DNA of 64,000 bases from Iris pallida (taxonomy: Eukaryota; Streptophyta; Magnoliopsida; Asparagales; Iridaceae), in NCBI GenBank assembly GCA_029216955.1, contig JANAVB010015600.1, positions 36,764,153 to 36,828,152 of the forward strand, in the 5' to 3' direction. The position numbers and the translations under genes are program-made. Position 1 is the stretch's first letter. Each line of letters opens with the position of its first letter. The notes below the pieces were generated by a model. It had not been told where the DNA came from. It worked only from the letters and a program-made list of their open reading frames with translations, and searched no databases. This document shows, piece by piece, positions 9,617 through 23,860 of the stretch.

Positions 9617-12600
9617 AGTCACGACCCGCTCCCGAATAATCGAACACGAGTCGGACACGCCCAGCCTTCATCGTTAGACACGATGAAGTAAGCTGTACCA
9701 ATATCTAGGGAGAAATATGAATCAAGATAAGAATAAAAGTAATCACAGCATCTAATATATCAAATCCCAGAATCTCAGATACAAATCTAAATGTTATTAC
9801 ATTCCAGCAAATGTAAACTATACTGATGTCTCTAATACAAGTCCAGATAAGCTAAAAAGAAAATACTAGGCTTCCTCAGCCTCTAGGTCATGGGCAACAT
9901 CAACTGGCTCATAGGTGCCTCCAGGCTCCTGCCCGTAGTAAGTATCACAGATAGCCTCCAGCTCACCTGCAACATATCCTAGTCAGGAGCGGAGCTAAGT
10001 ATATCCAAGGAAATGAACATGAACATCATGGTATAAACAAGAAATAGAAAATATATATACAGTACGAGAAATGAGAATAAGACATGAAACTGACATGAAT
10101 ACTGAAAGTAAATACAGGGAACATGATATGAGTCCGGAACATGAAATACAACCTGAACTTGAAATGTGCAACATATCGAAATACATCCAGAGTGTGTGAT
10201 CGGCTTGGGTAGATTCAATGAACATAAAATAGTACGGCTTCGGTCCCGCGTGCACGATGCGGGGCCTAAGCTATTCACATGAATAGTAATACGGGTTTGA
10301 TCACACATCCGTAGCATTTTCCCTCACAGACACAAGTAAATTTAAAAAACATGATACAAGACAATATCGAGATATATCGTATCAACCAGAAGATACAAGA
10401 ATGAGTATACAAGACATGAGAAAATGAACAAATTCGAGGAGTATACTTGCCTTGCTCAGGGTGATCAAGTGTGGGATGTACAGCTGGATATCCTCATGTT
10501 CATAAATTTACAAGTTGATTAATAAACAGACTAATTCTAATTCTGTTTCTAAACAAATCTAACCATAATTAACTATGATCCTAAAATACACTAGTTTGTT
10601 AATTCACTACTTCAAATCTATATTACTAATCAACTTTTTATTATAACTATACAATATTCTAACCATACATTGTCAAGAGATGTTATATTCCATTTACAAG
10701 GTAACCCTTCAATTGACAGATAGACCTACACAATCCTAAACCTAGTTAACTGCTTTTAATTGAAACATTGTTCTAGAAAGGATCATTAATTCTAAGTTCT
10801 CAAATGTGTTCAATAAGAATCTGAACAAGATTGATACAACATTTGTATTATCTAAGAATGATTCATATTGGACCATATCCTCCTTAGTCTAAGTGACCTT
10901 GTCATTGTTATACATCAAATTTGATGGAGTTCAATCCTTAACACGACACTACAACAATTCAGTCCCTTAATAGGGTACTGATCCAAAGTCACTGGATAAT
11001 AGTCCAGTCCCAAATGTGGGACTGATATCCTCAGTACAGAATCAGGACATAACCAGTTCTACCACACTCCTCAGTTTTGGTTAGGAACACATATCAACCC
11101 TAAACATGGCTGCTTCTATGGTTACAAAATTAACTATGTTTTGGATTACATTCACATATGTATACACTGACATGCCCATGATTATTTATCTAAGAAATTT
11201 GTACTGACAGCTATAAGGTTAGGCTCTAATATAGGACTATTGCAATTCCTGTTCTCATTTACTGAACAATCAGTCTAAGTAGGACTGATGCAACAGTCCA
11301 GCTACCACATATCCTAACTAAAGAATGGCACTGTCAATCAAACATACATTCCCTTATTTCCTTTAAACCAAGTAAGCTTGACCCTAACCTTTAGCTACAG
11401 ATTAAACTCAACCTACTACTATGCTGTACAGGCCTACAGTCAATCCCAGGAACATACAGATTTAAAACAATCATCCTCAAGTTTCAGACTGATACATTAA
11501 GTCTTCAACTGAGACAGTAATGTGGCTCAGTGCTGAATCAAGCACACATTCATATCCTGTTCAACTGATACAATATCCCTAATCTAAGAGTTCAACCGCA
11601 GTGCAAAATCTGAACAGTAGTATGTACAGGTTCTAGGAAAATTGGAGTTTAACTCAGGAAAGTTTATATCAACAATTTAAGCTACAAACTCCAGCACATT
11701 GATTCCAGACATGGGAAATAATGGTTTACAGTTACAGCCTCGTCCCAAACTTCAAGAGATAATATCACAACCTATATCCACTCTTAGGTGAGGCATAAAT
11801 CAGTCTTTTATCCAAACTGATACATTCAGTCCTGGTTGAACTGACATGGACCAGTCTTGACTAAAGACTGATTTATACCAGTCTCTAGTACCATGTACTC
11901 TCAACCAAAAGATTAAAATATCACCCAACTTCAATCACACTATCACTCTTAAGATAGATAATGCTTACATTCGATCCAAATGCCCTTTTCATACTTCCAA
12001 CCTGACATTCCAACCTTCCTAACAAATGCACTGAATTACAATAGACAAAATCGAGTGAAACAGTATCTACTTAATATGTTGTTCTGTTCATTAGTGTCAG
12101 GTACTCAGCTCAGGTCATCCTTGTTCAAAGAAGCATCAACTGATTTCAGGACAAGGTTCAGATTGACTGTCCTTCAGGTGATACCTAAAATGCTTCTTAA
12201 GTTAGCATTTAACAATTTATACTCAAGTATCTAAGGTTCAAGTTCCTACATCTATGGAGAGTTCTAACCTTATGTAGATATCCATTCTATCCTGATTTCT
12301 AATTCATGACCACAGCTTCATAGTGAATAATAGTAAGGACAAACCTAAATCAGCTATAATTAAACAGCAATGGTAAAATAACATAGTGTATCTACAATTT
12401 AACCAATATTCCCTGATATATGCATGGATACTTATCATACCAATTTCAAAACACATTCATACACAGGTAGGCCAATCGATTTCCTATCATAATATTTCAA
12501 TTGATAACCCCATTAATGACACATGCTCAGGCATAAACACGAATCCATAAAATTTACAGAGCTAAATACCTATTAAATCAGGGATGTACCTATAGAGCTT

Positions 12601-13793
12601 TCTGCTACAGAAATACTCGATCTCGCCCAACTTTAACACTCTGCTCGATCATCACAACAAGAGAAACACACAACCTCAAAGACTCGAATCAAACAGCATC
12701 AATTCACAGTTCAATTTAGAAAAATCCTAGGATTAACTTACCGTTCAATGATTGGTGAGAATGACAATCCGAACTAAATAAGCCAAATTCTCCAATCCCG
12801 ATCTACAATCTTGACATAACAAATTTGGAGAACAACGATCAAACACCAAACGATTCTGGATTTACTAATCAGGTGATGATCCTTACCTCACCAATTGATT
12901 AAAAGTAGGTCAGAGCGTCGAAGCAGGAATTCAAGTGAAACCTACTACTCTCCAGATCAGATCTATACATTTTGATATAGTAAATTTGAAGAACATTCAA
13001 AAAAATCAAATCCAAACTGAAACATTCAAGCAACGATACCTCACCTCCTCGATTGATTGAACAATCAGTAGAGATCGATTGTTGAGAAAGAAATCCAACG
13101 AAATCTACAGTTCTTTAAATCGAGATTTTACAAGAGCGATTCAATTTAGGATTCGATCAAATTTTAATTTAACAACAATTTCAAGAGTTCACGAACAATC
13201 TTCAACAAAGGCTCACCTCAATTTATCATCGACCACTCCTTGCGAAGACTGATGGAGAATCGAATCGTCAGGGTCAGCAAGGCTTCGAAGGACCTTCTTC
13301 TAGCTGTTTCCAAACACCGCAAAGCTCCTCGCCATGGCTGTTCTTCTTGATTTAGGTTGGGAAGGATTGAATAGGAAAAGGAATAGAATTTAGATCTGAG
13401 GATGAATGGAAAAGAGTGAGGACTGTTACTGCTTAAATAGGCACTTAGGGAATTTGAAAAAGGAGAAGGAATTAGGAGGAAAAAGTATCAAAGGCTGAAA
13501 ATTTCTGTTACTGAGCACATGGCTCTGTTGTCAATGAAGAAGAAACATTGTTCTCAATCGAATCCTGGTTTAACAACCTAACAGCTAATGCTATTTAAAT
13601 GGGGTAAACCTAAATGGGCTTTAGTAAGTTCCTTAGCAATTGAATAACTGGGCTGAAAAAGCCCACATCAAAAAGGCTAAGAAAATGAGGAAGGAAGGAA
13701 AAAGAATATTTAAATTGAGAATTAAATTCAAGAAAAAATGATTTAAAGAATTTATTTAACATATTATTAAAAAATTTGAGAGGTGGAGTTACA
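9617..13793 (-). repeat. Element A 3' LTR
   Basis: This 4177-bp LTR begins on the minus strand TGTAACTCCACCTCTC (next to the polypurine tract) and ends GGGTCGTGACT, where the other copy ends GGGTCGTGACA. It aligns along its whole length to 31673-35548 plus 49382-49697; in sampled stretches I counted 4 differences in about 265 nt and 10 in about 250 nt. A TATA-like CTATTTAAGC on the minus strand is at 13431-13440. No gene lies within; ORFs there are fortuitous. The stretch 10940-11890 is dense in short CAGTC/GACTG motifs. Confidence 0.9.
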
Positions 13794-13896
13794 AATCTCC
13801 CCCTTGAAAAATTTTGTCCCCGAAATTCAGAAAATTTTTCTCAACAACCACCACAATATTTATTAAAAAATGGAAATACCAAATGCTAAAATACAA
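13794..13896 (-). promoter_or_regulatory. Element A polypurine tract and 3' leader
   Basis: The minus strand reads CAAGGGGGAGATT directly before the LTR start TGTAACTCC. Between it and the pol stop (13897-13899) there is only a short non-coding spacer containing the typical gypsy GAATTTCGGGGACAAAATTTT. Confidence 0.85.
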
Positions 13897-15708
13897 TCAA
13901 GTAAACAATCTAGGATAGCGCTCTCGCTTCTCGTCCTCACGCTCCCGTATGGACTTCCCGGGAGAGTGATGTCTCCACATGACGCAGACAAGTAGAATAG
14001 TTTGGTTCCGCATGCGCTTCTTCCTCCGATCAATGATCTCCACTGGCTGCTCCTCGTAGGTCAAGCTCGGACCCACCTTTAGCTCTGATTAATCCACCAC
14101 ATGGCTCGGATACGGAATATAGCATCGAAGCTGGGACACGTGGAATACGTCATGCACTCCCTCTAAGCTAACTGGAAGCGCTAGTCGGTATGCCACCTCG
14201 CCAATTTGCACAGTCACATCGAAAGGCCCGATGTACCTTCGACTGAGCTTTCTGCCTCTGCCGAAACGAATGATGTCTCTGGTCGGCGAGATCTTCAGGA
14301 ACACTCTATCTCCAACGACAAACTCCAGTGGCCGTCTACTGCTGTCTGCCCAGTGCTTCTGTCGATCCTGTGCAACTCTGAGATGCTGCCTGATCAGTCT
14401 GATCTTCTCAGCTGAGTCTACCACCATCTCTGGCCCAAGCAAGGCTTTCTCGCCAACGTCGTCCCAAGATAAAGGTGTACGACATCTCCGTCCATACAGT
14501 ACCTCGAACGGGGTCATCTCAATGCTAGCCTGATAACTGTTATTATAGACAAACTCTACCAGATGCAAGTGATCCTCCCACGAACCAACGAAATCGAGTA
14601 AGTAAACTCGTAGCATGTCCTCCAGCGTCTGAATGGTCATCTCGGACTGCCTGTCCGTTTATGGATGATAGGCGGTGCTGAACTTTAACTATGAACCCAA
14701 GCTCAGCTGTAGACTCCTCCAGAAGTGTGAGGTGAAGCGGTTGTCTCTGTCTGAAATGATGCTCACCGGTACCCCGTAAATCCTTACGATCTGACGCATA
14801 TAGAGGTCTGCAAGATTTTCGGTTGATAGTCCAACCTTGAATGGAATAAAGTGAGAAGACTTCGTCAATCTGTCCACGATAACCCAAATAGCATCTTTGC
14901 CACTGGCGTACGCAAAAATCCAGAGATGAAGTCCATGGTGATGTGTTCCCACTTCCATTCTGGAATAGGTAAAGGCTGGAGTAATCATGTTGGTCTCTGA
15001 TGCTCCGCCTTGACTTACGGGCACACAAGGCATCTGGACACAAATCTAGCAACCTCATGCTTCATTCCATACCACCAAACATACTCTCGTAGATCCTTAT
15101 ACATCTTGGTAGATCTAGGATGAATAGAATACTACGACTGGTGGGCCTCCTGTATCACCTCCTCCCACAAATCCTTGGGCACACATAACTGGTTCCCGTG
15201 CCTCAGGGATCTATCATCTGCAATGGTGAAGTCATCGAACAATCCTGCCTCTGTCTGGCCTCTGAGACACCGGAGTCCCTCATCCAGAAACTGGGCCTCC
15301 TTGATCTTCTCTATTAGTCCTGACTGTATCTGCATGTGCATCAGCTGCCCTCCTACTCCCGGAAGAACAATTTCGATCCCCAGACTCTCAAGATCCTCTA
15401 AAAGATGACGATCCATAGTGAGATACATAGCAACAGGATATCGACTGAGAGCATCTGCTACCACATTCGCCTTCCCAGGGTAGTACTGCAGATTGATGTC
15501 GAAATCTTTCATGAGTTTCAGCCATCTGCGATGCCTCATATTCAGCTCCTTCTGGGTAAAAACATACTTCAGGCTTTTGTGGTCCGTGAAGATGTCCACT
15601 CTCTCCATACAAGTTGTGCTTCCACAGTTTCAAGGCAAAAATGACTGTTGCAAGCACCAAGTCATGTGTTGGGTAATTCTTCTCATGAGGCCTCAACTGT
15701 CTAGAAGC
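13897..15708 (-). pseudogene. Element A: RNase H, integrase and chromodomain-like tail
   Basis: On the minus strand from 15708: the RNase H end ([22 protein letters not shown], then [23 protein letters not shown] and a [15 protein letters not shown] block), the integrase zinc finger ([17 protein letters not shown] in changed frames, near 15000-15150), the integrase core ([44 protein letters not shown]) and a tail with YEEQPVEIIDRRKK and HHSPGKSIREREDEKRERYPRLF ending at 13897. Frame changes near 15600, 15050 and 14650 and a stop after PSHVVD (near 14090) make it a pseudogene. It is the downstream continuation of 18775-20699; the solo LTR at 15714-18769 separates them and ATAAG is duplicated at the junction. 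Confidence 0.9.
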
Positions 15709-17165
15709 ATAAGTGTCACACCCCAGAACCAGAATACTGGAGAGCGGGGACGGACATAGCCAGCTACGTATGATGAAATATAATCCATCTCACCATACGG
15801 TCACGGCTGTCTAGATATGTGAGGGTTTATCTACAAGCCATCAGTCTCTTAAGGTCATAAAATAGCCTATTGTCTCAATCTCAACCAACTAATAATAATT
15901 ACAAGATGTCAGATCTCCAAATATACAATTGTAAGGCGTCCCAAACATTACATATCCAGATGATCATGAAGCTAGTCGTTACAAAATGTGAGGACTAGCA
16001 AGAGTTCAGTCATACATGATCAACCCCCGGGGCTTGTCAATCATGTTACAGACCGTAGGCAAACAGTAAGTAAGTACAATCGAGCTAACACTTGCTCGTC
16101 GGCTAAACGCCTCAAAAGAATAATTTACAATATACAGTGGAAGAACGAAAGAAACCCACTCGATGCCCTGGTTACGCCTGGTTACCACCATCGGGCTGGA
16201 AAGCAGGGAGATCCTTTGGTGCTGCTCCGGTATCTGGCCATACAAAACCAACTGGGTCAGACCCCAGAAAGAGCAAGTGCCACAAAGGAGGCTTCACTTA
16301 AGGACTAAAACCAGCAAATCATTAGCATTCAACATGTAAGAAAACAATAAGTAACACAGATTGGGGTTCGTGCACTACCAATGCACTTGTCCCAATCAGA
16401 GAAAATAATTAAGAGAAGCATTATGTTAAATAAAATATAGCTGGACAATATATATGAAAAGAAGACAATGATGAAAGTGACAATGAAGGGTACAATCAGG
16501 ATAGTACAATCTGGAGTGACAATAGTATTTAAGCATTATAGTGACAATCTAGAGTGATAATCGTTCAATCATGCTGGTACAATCTTGCAATCGATCACTT
16601 CTAGACAATACTAATCTGGACTAGACTCCATCCAATCAATCACGATCAATCATTACCTACGGCTTTCTACATTAACTAACTAGGGTTATCACAATCCTAG
16701 TTACTAGCAAGATGCAATGAGATGCTCCAAGTAGTCACAGGCCCTGCAGCTACCCAGGTTATCCAGGCAATCATTATAGTGACAATCCAGAGAGTTCAAT
16801 CATTAAAGTGACAATCGAGAGTGCCCCACATGACAGTGGGCTGGAAATGTGCCCTACTCGTCGGCAGGCTACAAGTCCAAACATTTGCGGCCGGAATAAC
16901 GGGGTCGCTTGTAACAGGGGAACATCTCTTCATGACTAGTAGATTATTCTAGTTATTAACCTTAGTTTATTTCAATATGTACCCCTGACCGTGGTACTCA
17001 GGGGTCCATGCCCTAGAAATGATGCGAGACAAGACTGGTTCAGTTATACAAGCACAATCGCCCACGGTGTCAAGTCATTATAAATGTCATATCATGTCAA
17101 GTAGCCGCCGCAACGGCTTATCGAGATATAACATGTCAGGTTATCCGGTCAAGTATACTAGTCAG

Positions 17166-17285
17166 GAGTGCGCCACGACGGGCCACTATTATGTCCTGTC
17201 AGGTTACTGGTCGAGAGCGCACCACTACGGGTCACTGTTGTGCCATGTCAGGTTACTGTGAAGAGTGCACCACTACGGGTCATCA
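17166..17285. repeat. 47-50 nt imperfect tandem repeat
   Basis: About 2.5 copies start at 17166, 17213 and 17263. They share GAGTGCGCC.C.ACGGG.CAC followed by TGTCAGGTTACTG in the first two copies. Confidence 0.7.
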
Positions 17286-17689
17286 TCAAGTCAGGTTGTC
17301 ATATCAAGTCTATCATGTCAAGCCAACCATGTCAAGTTATCATTCCAAACATATTAAATAAATTCGTGATTATCAAGTTCATGACAAAAAGGCGTAAGGA
17401 TATAAAATGGGCGTAAAATATCTAATAAAATATCCATATACAGGACTAATATGAATCACCGGTTACAAGTCAAGTGTGCATCCCATCGGGTCACTTTCAA
17501 GAAGATCAGAAAGTACCCGGATCATAAATCACAGAAATCAGAAACCATATTAGCCATAAGCAATTCATCAAAAATCGTGCCAGGTCGTGTTGGGTCAAGC
17601 AGTCGTGTCATGTGAAACAAGATCTCAAAACTCCAATCCATACAAGAGAAGCCAAGCCTAGAGGATTAAAACAAAATCAACATGGACAA

Positions 17690-18050
17690 TGGATTGCGCA
17701 TGGGTTAGAGTGCGCAAAGGATGAACTACGCGAGAGTTGGATCGCGCAGGGGCTGGACTGCGCTGGGTCAAGCGCGCAGGAAAATGGATTGCGCTAGGTC
17801 AGATTGCGCAGAAGATGAACTGCGCAAGAGCTGAGCCGCGCTGAGTCGGGTTGCGCAGGGATCGGATTGCGCACACACTGGATTGCGCACACACCGGATT
17901 GCGCAGAGAATGGATTGCGCCAGGGCGAGCTGCGCTGGCTGGATTGTGCCAAAACGAGCTGCGCGAGGCTAGATTGTGCCAGCACTAAAGAGTGCTGGGC
18001 TAACTGGTTTGCGCCAGCGCTAAAGAGCGCTGGACTGGATTGCGCTCGGG
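17690..18050. repeat. GGATTGCGCA minisatellite
   Basis: A degenerate array of about 16 to 20 nt units is built around GGATTGCGCA or GAACTGCGC, with more than a dozen copies inside the solo LTR. The ORFs rich in WIAHG or CAKD patterns that cover it are products of the repeat, not genes. Confidence 0.85.
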
Positions 18051-18774
18051 AACAGGGGTCTTCTTCCCCAAACCGAGAGAAAAGCCATGGAACTCAAAAA
18101 TTCCAAGGACCACAACTAGGTCAAAACAAGTCCAAATCCAACTTTGCAAGGGTCTAAATTGTGTAAAATTCAATTCTCTTTCACATAGAACAATCAAAAC
18201 ATGAAAATAAACAAGTTTCATAGATCAAATCTACCAAAATCCGAAAATACTTCAAACCTAGATCTACAAAATTTTAAGCTCCAAATGGAGAAAATCCAAG
18301 TTCTAATGTTGCTCAAAATGAGCTAATAAAACTAATAGACAAATAAAATGTAGCCCTCAAGTGATAGCAAGATGCACTTGCGTAGGTTGGTGGTGGTGGT
18401 GGAGAGGAAGAAGCTTGAGGAAGAAGATGAAGAAAATAATAAGGAGAGAGAGAGAAGTTGATATTTATAATAGGGTGGGGTTCTCCATGTTAAACCAAAA
18501 TAGACCAAACCAAAATAAACTAAGGTGAACCAAGTCAAGGCCAACAAATTCTCTCTCTAGCAATTTAAACCAAATGAACCATGAAATAAACCCAGCCTCA
18601 CTAATCCAGAATAAACCAATGAACCATTAAAACCAATTGAACTATCAATGCTAATTAAAACCAAGCCAATGCAAGATAAACCAAGATAACTAATCATGAC
18701 TAAAATAAAATATGGGTCCAAAATACGCATACGTACTCTAAATACGTATCACGAATTTGGGACATTACAATAAG

Positions 18775-20699
18775 CAATGACCCTCTTATTCTACTCAAAC
18801 ACACATCCCAAGTCCTTCCCTGAAGCATCGCTGTAGATGACGAATCCTTCCAATCCAGATGGCAAAGCTAGAATTGGTGCTATCGTGAGTCTTCTCTTCA
18901 ATTCTTCAAATGCTGACTGGCAGGCGTCACTCCAGATGAACTCCTCGTCCTTCCTGGTAAGCTTCATCATTGGCTCTGCTATCCTGGCAAAATCCTTCAC
19001 GAACTTCCTGTAGTAACCTTCTAGCCCCAGGAAACTACGAATCTCAGCTACTGACTTGGGAGGTGCCCATGCTTCCACTGCTTCAATCTTCTTGGGATCC
19101 ACAGAAATCCCCTCTCCAGTCACCACGTGCCCCAAGAACTCCACTTTGTCCAAGAAGAACTCACACTTCGAGAGTTTCCTGTATAGCTTCTCCTTCTGCC
19201 GAATCTCTAACATGATCCACAGGTGCTCCACATGCTCCTCCTCGGTCTTCGAATATATCAGAATGTCGTCAATGAAGACTACGATAAACTTGTCCAGATA
19301 CTTGTGAAAAACTTTATTTATCAAGTTCATAAATACTGCTGGGGCATTGGTGAGTCCGAACGACATCACCAAAAATTCATACTGGCCGTAACGGGTGTTG
19401 AAAGCTGTCTTCGGAATATCCTGCTCCCGAACCTTCATCTGATGATATCCCGACTGAAGGTCAATCTTGGAAAAGACCTTCGCCCCACTCAGCTGATCAA
19501 ACAGCTCATCAATCTACGACAACGGGTATCTATTCTTGATGGTGATGTTATTGAGTGCACCGTAATCGATACACATCCTCACAATCCCATCCTTCTTGGG
19601 CTCGAAGAGTACCGGTGCTCCCCAGGGTGAAGCACTGGGCCGAATAAAACCCTTGCCTTCTAACTCATCATTCTGGGCCTTCAACTCTGCAGCTTCCTTT
19701 GGGGTGATCTTGTACCAATGTTGGGACTTCGGCGCTGATCCGGGCACTAGGTCGATGCTGAACACTATATCTCGATCTGGCGGAAATCCTGGCAACTCCT
19801 CGGGGAAGACGTCAAAAAACTCTACAATTAGAGGATGCGGCAACTCCTAGGCTTCTGTAACTGCTCCGAAGTAGACTCCCTCCGGCCTCTCTGTGATCCG
19901 TCTCCTGAACTCGAACGGCGAAACTCTAGGCGGGCTGAAAGTAACCTTCCCTTCATGACAGTCTATTAAGGCAAACTGCTCGCTCATCAAACTGCTCGCT
20001 CATCCAGTCGATGCCGAGGACTACATCGAATCCGGGCAATGGCATCACTAGAAGTCGAGCCCTAAGCTCACGTCCATCTATAGTGATAGGGCAATCCACC
20101 ATCTCACTAACTGGCACTACCCCTCCTCCTGTCATAATATGACAGTTCCTTCTAGTGGGCTTGGGTGTGAAGTCGTGTCTATGCAGAAACTCATATGATA
20201 CAAAACTATGTGTGGCTCCAGAATCAAATAATACAATAGCAGGAAATGAATATATGATAACAGAACCTATGATAACATCTGGAGCTGCCTCCTCCTCCTC
20301 AACTGCGGCCATGACGTAAGCACGTCCCCGCTGTGGTCCTTTCCTCTCCTGCTGCTGATGCTGTGCAAATCTCTGCTGCTGAGGTGGTAGAGCTCCTCCT
20401 CTCTGGGGTACAGCAGGCAGTGCTCTGGGTGGTGCAGGCAGTGGTCCTCCAGCTCCTCGGGGTCCTCCTGCTAGTCTGGCAGTGGCCTGCTGACAGTCTC
20501 TCATCTGGTGTGCGTCTAACCCGCAAAATAGGTAAAGTCCGAGCCTCTTACGACAGACCTCCACGTGGTGTCCAGGCCGATGACAGTATGTACAAGTGAC
20601 CCCCTGCTGCCTCTTATACTGAACTGCTGGAACTCTGGCAGGACGGTGCTGAACTGCTGCCTGCTGAGGTGGCCTCGTCTGAATCTGCATCTGCACCCT
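18775..20699 (-). pseudogene. Element A: gag end, protease and reverse transcriptase
   Basis: The minus strand from 20699 gives a proline/glutamine-rich gag segment with a CCHC zinc knuckle (CTYCHRPGHHVEVC) followed by a second cysteine cluster (CGLDAHQMRDC). Then come protease (VLFDSGATHSFVSYEFL, FDVVLGIDWM), the PR-RT linker ([20 protein letters not shown]), and RT with [15 protein letters not shown], the intact-looking active site [11 protein letters not shown] (near 19260), and [18 protein letters not shown]. It ends in the RNase H start ([15 protein letters not shown]). In-frame stops lie near 19849, 19515 and 18790, and a frame change near 19960. It continues at 15708 beyond the solo LTR; the upstream gag is at 30600-31457 beyond the non-coding element. 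Confidence 0.92.
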
Positions 20700-23833
<3,134 letters not shown>

Positions 23834-23841
23834 AGTTTTTG

Positions 23842-23860
23842 TGGTGGCCCATGCAGGTCT
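23842..23860 (+). promoter_or_regulatory. Primer binding site, tRNA-Ile type
   Basis: TGGTGGCCCATGCAGGTCT begins 8 nt after the LTR end. As I recall the plant tRNA-Ile(AAU) sequence (acceptor GGCCCAU, 3' end ..AGACCTGCATGGGCC-ACCA), all 19 nt are complementary. The same site is present in elements A (one mismatch) and B (one mismatch). Confidence 0.8.

Larger units (their letters stand above)
15714..18769 (-). mobile_element. Solo LTR, G family, in element A pol
   Basis: This 3056-bp insertion begins on the minus strand TGTAATGTCCCAAATTCG and ends GGGGTGTGACA. ATAAG is duplicated on both sides (15709-15713 and 18770-18774). The end block (CCAGTATTCTGGTTCTGGGGTGTGACA) and the preceding roughly 130 nt match the end of the G LTR, so it is the same family in opposite orientation. 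A TATA-like TTATAAAT lies at 18462-18471 (minus). No coding internal region is present. Pre-insertion pol reads straight across when the LTR and one TSD copy are removed. Confidence 0.92.

Noticed and set aside
15175..15759. Plus-strand ORFs across 14200-15760 and 18970-19850
   Set aside because: They are antisense shadows of element A pol on the minus strand.
17612..18157. ORFs with repeated WIAHG, DCA and RNP patterns
   Set aside because: They result from the GCGCA minisatellite.
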